The translations under genes and the position numbers were made by a program. A stretch of 11,450 nt of DNA from IDS-8 sp035304285 (GTDB lineage Bacteria; Pseudomonadota; Gammaproteobacteria; Steroidobacterales; Woeseiaceae): positions 1 through 11,450 of the forward strand of contig DATGQI010000021.1 of assembly GCA_035304285.1 (NCBI GenBank). The letters are read 5' to 3'. A model generated the notes under the pieces. That model saw only the letters and a list, made by a program, of their open reading frames with translations. It was not told where the DNA came from and ran no database searches. Each line of letters opens with the position of its first letter. The first letter of the stretch is position 1. Positions 7,011-11,450 of the stretch are shown one piece after another.

Positions 7011-7035
7011 TCGCCCGCGTGGCGGGCCCCTACAG
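7011..7035 (-). repeat. GTAG-type REP element, single copy
   Basis: On the minus strand this reads GTAGGGGCCCGCCACGCGGG then CGA. The GTAG head (7033-7030) is kept, and the stem GCCCGC/GCGGGC is perfect around a CAC loop. It matches the 6318-6342 arm at 21 of 25 positions, with changes that keep the stem paired. It lies between the FN3-like gene and the symporter gene, about 85 bases before the symporter start. Confidence 0.75.
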
Positions 7036-7117
7036 GTGCCTTTAGTACCGTTTCATCGGTCGGCGGCGCGCCTCCTCGCCATCCTGCGCAGGACACAAGC
7101 CAAAAAGATGCAGTGAC

Positions 7118-8581
7118 ATGAACATCGTCAACACCGCCATTCTCGATCCTGCCACTGGCTGGTTCATCCTGGCCGCCTTCAGCGCATTGTGGGTGACGCT
7201 CGGCTGGTATTTCGGCCGCAAGACCGATGAACTGGACGACTACGTCCTCGCCGGCAGGCGTGTCGGCCTGGCGCTCGGCACGGCCACCGTCATGGCGACC
7301 TGGGTGACCAGCAACACCACGATGGCAGCGCCTCAGCTCGCGCTGCAAATGGGCATCTGGGGCATGATCGGGTATTCCCTGGGCTCCGTCGGGCTGTTCA
7401 TGTTCGCGCCGCTGGCGCGGCGCATCCGGCGTCTCATGCCGAGCGGTTACACGAGCGGTGACTTCATCAGGCTGCGCTACGGCAATACCGCCTGGCGCAT
7501 CTTCCTGCTGATCTCGCTGTTCTACAGCATGGGTTGGCTCGTCAGCATGGGCATGGCCGGCGGGATACTGATTCATGCGCTCACGGGGATCCCGTATCAC
7601 TACGGAATGACGGTCATCCTGGCGATCTGTGTCGGCTATACGCTGCTGGGCGGCCTGCGTGCCGTCATCGGCACCGATTTCATCCAGGCGCTCCTGATCC
7701 TGTCAGGGGCGGTCATCATCGCCATACTCGCGATCCGGCAAATCGGTCTCGACACCATTCATGCTTCGGTACTTGCCGAAAGACCCGAGCTGCTCAACCT
7801 GCTCATGCCGGCCTCGATCATGTTCCTGTTCAACAACCTCCTGTTCGGGATCGGCGAGATTTTTCATTCCAACGTGTGGTGGAGCCGTGCGTTCGCCTTT
7901 CGCGAAGGAGTCGGCATGAAAGCGTACATGCTCGGCGGCGTTCTCTGGGCACCTATTCCAATCGTTGCCGGGTTCATCGCGCTCGCAACACCTGCCCTCG
8001 GACTCAACGTGCCGGCAGCCGACATGGTCGGGCCGATGGTTGCCGCGCAGATCCTTGGCACGACCGGCGCAGTGCTCGTGCTGATCATGGTGTTCGCGGC
8101 GCTCTCGTCGAGCCTCGACTCACTACTGGCCGCCACCAGCATCCTGGTCGTGGAAGACATCTACCGGCGGCACCTGAAACCGGATGCTTCCGCAGATGAG
8201 ATGCGCAGGGCCACGGCCAGGATCATCGTGGGGCTGGGTATAGCAACCTGGATCCTTTGCGCGCCGAGGCTGACCACCCTGGCGGAACTGCTTTATTTCA
8301 CGGGCGCGTTCGTCGCTAGTACCATCTGGCCTATCGCGGCAGGACTTTTCTGGCGGCGGGCGAATGCCGCCGGAGCCATCGCAGGCATGGTTCTTGGCAG
8401 CGTCGCCGGGCTTTACAGCTATTTCGCAGTCGGTTTCTACGTCGCGGCGCTGGTCGGCGCAGCGGTATCCATGACTATCGTCATTACCGCCAGCCTCCTG
8501 AAGCCTGCGACGTTCGATTACGCCGATCTGCAGGAACTCCATCCACGCGAGATTACCCCCGTACCGGGAGGTTCGACATGA
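7118..8581 (+). CDS. Sodium:solute symporter (SSS family), resembling the urea-transporter branch
   Basis: A 487-residue inner-membrane transporter that would use a sodium or proton gradient for uptake. About 13 hydrophobic segments can be counted. Family features are the TM1 region followed by the charged GRKTDELDDYVLAGRRVG loop (29-46), and a following segment, ATWVTSNTTMAAPQLALQMG, reminiscent of DUR3-type urea and polyamine carriers. A GGLRAVIGTDFIQALLIL stretch lies near 186-203 and AALSSSLDSLLAATS near 328-342, where the SSS sodium-site serines sit. The exact substrate cannot be read from the sequence. The ATG at 7118 has only a weak A-rich upstream site. The stop overlaps the next gene as ATGA (8578-8581). 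Downstream carbamoyltransferase and amidotransferase genes suggest a nitrogen-containing solute such as an amino acid, ureide or urea, which is inference. Confidence 0.88.
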   Translation: MNIVNTAILDPATGWFILAAFSALWVTLGWYFGRKTDELDDYVLAGRRVGLALGTATVMATWVTSNTTMAAPQLALQMGIWGMIGYSLGSVGLFMFAPLARRIRRLMPSGYTSGDFIRLRYGNTAWRIFLLISLFYSMGWLVSMGMAGGILIHALTGIPYHYGMTVILAICVGYTLLGGLRAVIGTDFIQALLILSGAVIIAILAIRQIGLDTIHASVLAERPELLNLLMPASIMFLFNNLLFGIGEIFHSNVWWSRAFAFREGVGMKAYMLGGVLWAPIPIVAGFIALATPALGLNVPAADMVGPMVAAQILGTTGAVLVLIMVFAALSSSLDSLLAATSILVVEDIYRRHLKPDASADEMRRATARIIVGLGIATWILCAPRLTTLAELLYFTGAFVASTIWPIAAGLFWRRANAAGAIAGMVLGSVAGLYSYFAVGFYVAALVGAAVSMTIVITASLLKPATFDYADLQELHPREITPVPGGST

Positions 8582-8700
8582 TCATCTCAACGACGGCATT
8601 CACCTGGCTCGTCGGCATTGCACTGGTGCTTACCATGGCAGCGCCGATCATCCTGCTTACGCTCCTGGTGCGTGACTCGAAGAAGGGGCAGCTGTGGTAA
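8578..8700 (+). CDS. 40-residue single-helix membrane peptide, probable symporter accessory subunit
   Basis: This short gene starts at ATG 8578, overlapping the symporter stop as ATGA, and ends with TAA 8698-8700. A strong Shine-Dalgarno GGGAGG (8566-8571) sits six bases before the ATG. The peptide has a hydrophobic helix at about residues 8-31 (including WLVGIALVLTMAAPIILL), then a polar basic tail VRDSKKGQLW at the C-terminus. The positive tail predicts a cytoplasmic C-terminus. Tiny membrane proteins encoded directly after sodium:solute symporters are known as symporter small accessory proteins. Position, overlap and shape fit such a role, but membership of a specific family was not tested. 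Confidence 0.8.
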   Translation: MIISTTAFTWLVGIALVLTMAAPIILLTLLVRDSKKGQLW

Positions 8701-9749
8701 ACAAAGCCAGGATCAGCTTCGAGGACCAGCTCGAAGACGCGCCACTGGACCTGCGCGGCTTCGACCGGCCGCGTGCGCTCATCGAGGCAATCGACGAGGA
8801 TCTGTCGCCGCTGCTCGATCTCGTCAAGCGGCCTGTCATCTCGGCGCGGCAGTTCTCCGCCGAGCAGATCCTGCAGCTCGCGCGTCTCTCCGCCCGGTTT
8901 GAAACGCAGCCGCAACTAACGACGCGGCCGCTCACCGGCAAAATCCTCATCAGCGCTTTTTACGAACCGAGCACCCGCACACGCCTGTCCTTCGAAAGCG
9001 CGTGGCACCGGCTCGGCGGCGACATCATGTCGATAACCGACACGGCGTCGACCGGCATCGCAAAGGGCGAAAGCCTGAAAGACATAGGCGAAATGCTGAA
9101 CAGCTACGGCGATCTCGTGGTCCTGCGCGACAGCAACGAGAATTCCGTATACGAGATGGCCGAATCGCTGCGGATTCCCATCATCAGCGGCGGCAACGGT
9201 TGCGACGAGCATCCGACGCAGGCGCTCGCGGATATTTACGCGCTCCTCAAGTGGCGTCCCGCGATCTGCAGGAAGCCTTACGAAGACTCGCCTGTACGCC
9301 TCGGCATCATCGGCGTCCCGGGACGAATGAGAACGGTGAGGAGCCTCCTCTTGCTGCTTGCTAATTTTTCGGAGTCGCTCGACGAGATCGTCGTGATATC
9401 GGACGAGGATGAACCGTTCGTCGAGGAGCAGCTGGAAGAGTTGACCGGAAAGGGCTTGAGAATTCGGGTCACGGACCAGTTCGAGAAGGAACTGCCGACA
9501 CTGGACGTGGTTTACCAGAACTCCATTCTCTGGACCGGCAACGACTACCAGGAGCTCGGAGTCAAGTTCCGGCTCGATGCCACATCGCCGCTGAAACCGA
9601 ACGCCATCGTCCTGCACCCGCTCGCGCGCGGTCCGGAGCTGTCCGTCGACCTGGATGACACGGTGCACAACTGGTACTTCGCGCAGGCGCGTGGCGCGGT
9701 GTTCATCCGCATGGCCCTGCTGGCGACGATACTGAAGGTGTTCGTCTGA
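8694..9749 (+). CDS. Aspartate carbamoyltransferase-like enzyme with altered second-substrate loop
   Basis: A 351-residue carbamoyltransferase. The start is GTG 8694, which overlaps the preceding stop by seven bases and has AAGGGG five bases upstream; no other start fits. Carbamoyl-phosphate elements are intact: FYEPSTRTRLSF (89-100), Lys124 in AKGES, Arg145 in VLRD, DEHPTQ (171-176), and RMRTVRSL (211-218). The late LHPLARGPEL (307-316) and WYFAQARGAVFIRMALL (327-343) match the ATCase C-terminal pattern. An N-terminal extension of about 38 residues precedes the usual ATCase start. Where E. coli PyrB has the aspartate-binding TRVQKER loop, this protein reads QNSILWTGNDY (275-285), and the HPLP proline is Ala311. 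These changes argue against ordinary aspartate as acceptor. No pyrimidine gene (pyrI, pyrC) is adjacent. It is probably a carbamoyltransferase of different specificity, or a diverged or regulatory PyrB paralogue. Confidence 0.85.
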   Translation: MVNKARISFEDQLEDAPLDLRGFDRPRALIEAIDEDLSPLLDLVKRPVISARQFSAEQILQLARLSARFETQPQLTTRPLTGKILISAFYEPSTRTRLSFESAWHRLGGDIMSITDTASTGIAKGESLKDIGEMLNSYGDLVVLRDSNENSVYEMAESLRIPIISGGNGCDEHPTQALADIYALLKWRPAICRKPYEDSPVRLGIIGVPGRMRTVRSLLLLLANFSESLDEIVVISDEDEPFVEEQLEELTGKGLRIRVTDQFEKELPTLDVVYQNSILWTGNDYQELGVKFRLDATSPLKPNAIVLHPLARGPELSVDLDDTVHNWYFAQARGAVFIRMALLATILKVFV

Positions 9750-11450
9750 TGTGCGGGATAGCGGGCTTCTTGCACAACGACCGGGAGCGGCCGGTCGACC
9801 GCGAGACACTCGTCGCCATGGCGGCGATCCTGCACCACCGGGGCCCTGACGGTTATGGCTGTTCCTTAAAGCCCGGTGTCGGCTTCAGTCATTCCCGCCT
9901 GTCGATCGTCGACCTTGATGAACAGCGCGGGCGGCAGCCGTTCTGCACCGCGGACGAACGCTTCATGCTGACCAAGAACGGGGAGTTGTACGACTACCAG
10001 AGCATCCGCGCGAATCTCACGGCGCAGGGTGCTCGCTTTCGCAGCAAGAGCGATTCCGAACTGGTGCTGCACCTTTACCCCCGCTTCGGCCTCGCCGGCA
10101 CGCTGCCGGCGCTGCGCGGCGAGTTCGCCTTCGCACTTTATGACGAACAGGAAGACACCCTGTTCCTGGTACGCGACCGCTTCGGCATCAAGCCGCTCTA
10201 CTGGACGCAAACGAGCCAGGGCGTCGTATTCGGGTCCGAGTTGAAAGCGCTGTTCGCAAACCCGGATGTCCCGCGGGAGTTCGATGCGCAGGGGCTGTTT
10301 CACCAGTTGATGCAGACGATCGTGCCGGGTTCCACCGCCTTCCGCGGCATACACCAGGTGAAGCCCGGCCACTTCGTCGAGATCAGGCGGCGCAATGGAC
10401 GTCTCGAGATCGACGACCAGCGCTACTGGGATATCGACTTCCCGGCCGGGCGCGCACCCGCAGCGGTGGCGGACGAGGCACCGTTCATCGATGCCGTTCG
10501 CGAGAAACTCACCGACGCGGTACTTCTGCGGCTGGAAGCCGACGTGCCGGTGGGCTGCTACCTCTCCGGCGGCATCGACTCCTGTTCCATCATGGGGCTT
10601 GCCGCTGCCGCATCGCAGAATCCTGTCAAAGCCTTCACGATCGGCTTCGACTCGGATGTGTATGACGAAACGGCGATCGCAACGGAGATGGCCGAGGCGA
10701 CCGGGGCCGAGCAGGAAATCCTGCGCGTCGAGTCCGACCATCTCTACGACTATTTCGAAGAAACGCTCTGGCACACCGAGCGCACGATCTACAACACGCT
10801 GGGTGTCGCCAAGATGCTGATGAGCCGGCGCGTGCGGGAAGTGGACTACAAGGTAGTGCTCACCGGTGAAGGGTCGGACGAACTCTTCGGCGGGTATCCG
10901 GCATTTCGCCGCGACCTTTTCCTGCATGGCCTCGACGAGCTGCCAGCCAAGGATCGTGCCGAATGGCAGGCCATGCTCTCGCAGAGCAACGAGCAGTTCC
11001 GCGGCGCAATGCTTGCCGAAGATGCCCTCCAGGATCCCGCCTTCGACGCCCTCATCGGCTTCACGCCCTCTTGCCTCCAGCCCTGGCTGTCGGCGGCGAA
11101 GCGCGTTCCCACTCTGCTGCATCCGGACCTCCGGCAGGAGCTTACCGGCTACGAACCCGGCCGGGCCATCGCGGAGGCGCTCGACGCCGACGCGCTCGAG
11201 GGTCGTCACGTACTGGACCAGGCGCAATACGTCTGGATCAAGACCATGCTCGAGGGCCAGATCCTGACCTGGGGCGGCGATCGGGTCGACATGGCCAATT
11301 CCATGGAGTCGCGCCCGGCCTTCCTCGATCACAATGTCGCCGAGTTCGCCCGCATGATCCCGCCGGAGTACCGGGTTCGGGGCGGGACCGAGAAATGGGT
11401 CCTGCGCGAAGCGATGCGCGGGATCTTACCCAAGGTCCTCTATGAGCGGG
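9749..11450 (+). CDS. Glutamine-dependent asparagine-synthetase-like enzyme (partial, C-terminus beyond window)
   Basis: The frame is open for 567 codons to the window end. The ATG shares its A with the preceding TGA (TGATG). A modest GAAGGTG site lies about 9 bases upstream. Cys2 (MCGIAGF) is the class II glutaminase nucleophile. Further glutaminase elements are HHRGPDGYG (29-37), SRLSIVDLD (49-57), NGELYDY (77-83), FALYDEQEDTLFLVRDRFG (128-146) and FGSELKAL (161-168). The synthetase domain has the ATP-pyrophosphatase loop YLSGGIDSCS (271-280), AFTIGFDSDVYDE (295-307) and LTGEGSDELFGGY (371-383), followed by the DRVDMANSMESRPAFLDH segment and TEKWVLREAM near the edge. Chemistry: glutamine-driven, ATP-dependent amide formation on a carboxylate. 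Asparagine may be the product, but many natural-product and osmolyte enzymes share this fold. Tight coupling to the carbamoyltransferase-like gene suggests a joint pathway and a non-housekeeping role. Confidence 0.92.
   Translation, partial: MCGIAGFLHNDRERPVDRETLVAMAAILHHRGPDGYGCSLKPGVGFSHSRLSIVDLDEQRGRQPFCTADERFMLTKNGELYDYQSIRANLTAQGARFRSKSDSELVLHLYPRFGLAGTLPALRGEFAFALYDEQEDTLFLVRDRFGIKPLYWTQTSQGVVFGSELKALFANPDVPREFDAQGLFHQLMQTIVPGSTAFRGIHQVKPGHFVEIRRRNGRLEIDDQRYWDIDFPAGRAPAAVADEAPFIDAVREKLTDAVLLRLEADVPVGCYLSGGIDSCSIMGLAAAASQNPVKAFTIGFDSDVYDETAIATEMAEATGAEQEILRVESDHLYDYFEETLWHTERTIYNTLGVAKMLMSRRVREVDYKVVLTGEGSDELFGGYPAFRRDLFLHGLDELPAKDRAEWQAMLSQSNEQFRGAMLAEDALQDPAFDALIGFTPSCLQPWLSAAKRVPTLLHPDLRQELTGYEPGRAIAEALDADALEGRHVLDQAQYVWIKTMLEGQILTWGGDRVDMANSMESRPAFLDHNVAEFARMIPPEYRVRGGTEKWVLREAMRGILPKVLYER

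Noticed and set aside
6551..7045. 164-codon plus-strand frame starting at ATG 6551
   Set aside because: After the first few codons its composition is Arg/Gly/Ser-rich and unstructured, whereas the neighbouring frame encodes a signal-like segment, beta domain and membrane helix. The ATG may still be the true start if the frameshift is real.
8916..9809. A 297-codon antisense open frame over the carbamoyltransferase gene
   Set aside because: It is a shadow of the plus-strand gene, whose catalytic motifs are clear; no ribosome site or motif supports the antisense frame.
9866..11332. A 488-codon open frame antisense to the asparagine-synthetase-like gene
   Set aside because: Its translation has no recognisable domain, while the plus strand shows the full set of AsnB motifs in order. 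Long antisense frames are common in high-GC genes.

Overview
The window looks like a chromosomal segment of a high-GC, Gram-negative proteobacterium, most likely a gammaproteobacterium of the Xanthomonadales/Steroidobacterales/Woeseiales type. The evidence is a TonB-dependent outer-membrane receptor of the Xanthomonas/Caulobacter class, a classic lipobox lipoprotein, and GTAG-type REP palindromes of the kind described in Xanthomonadaceae. Species-level assignment is not possible from sequence alone. No tRNA, rRNA, CRISPR array, insertion sequence or phage gene was seen.

Left half, all on the minus strand (about 4928 down to 1): a sugar-acid catabolic block. It holds a KDPG aldolase (eda), a 2-keto-3-deoxygluconate kinase (kdgK), a small two-repeat PepSY-like lipoprotein, and the first 774 codons of a large TonB-dependent receptor that runs off the left edge. 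The receptor would bring an oligosaccharide across the outer membrane; KdgK and Eda would convert the resulting 2-keto-3-deoxygluconate to pyruvate plus glyceraldehyde-3-phosphate. CG-centred palindromes of LacI-operator type lie over the receptor promoter, upstream of eda, and over the kdgK stop codon just upstream of the lipoprotein gene. The last two share an identical 14-mer. No regulator gene lies in the window.

Right half, all on the plus strand (5052 to 11450): an unusual nitrogen/carbamoyl block. It starts with an M20 amidohydrolase of the allantoate/N-carbamoyl-amino-acid hydrolase family, followed by an inverted pair of REP elements. Next come a small membrane-anchored protein with a possible frameshift at its start and a third REP. 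Then comes a tight run of four overlapping genes: a sodium/solute symporter resembling the urea-transporter branch, an unlisted 40-residue single-helix membrane peptide, an aspartate-carbamoyltransferase-like enzyme whose aspartate-binding loop is not conserved, and a glutamine-dependent asparagine-synthetase-like enzyme cut by the right edge.

The most interesting candidate is this right-hand block. Uptake (symporter plus mini-subunit), carbamoyl transfer with a probably non-aspartate acceptor, ATP/glutamine-dependent amidation, and a carbamoyl-amide hydrolase are encoded together. The gene overlaps suggest that the four genes from the symporter on are made together. The substrate and product cannot be read from the sequence.
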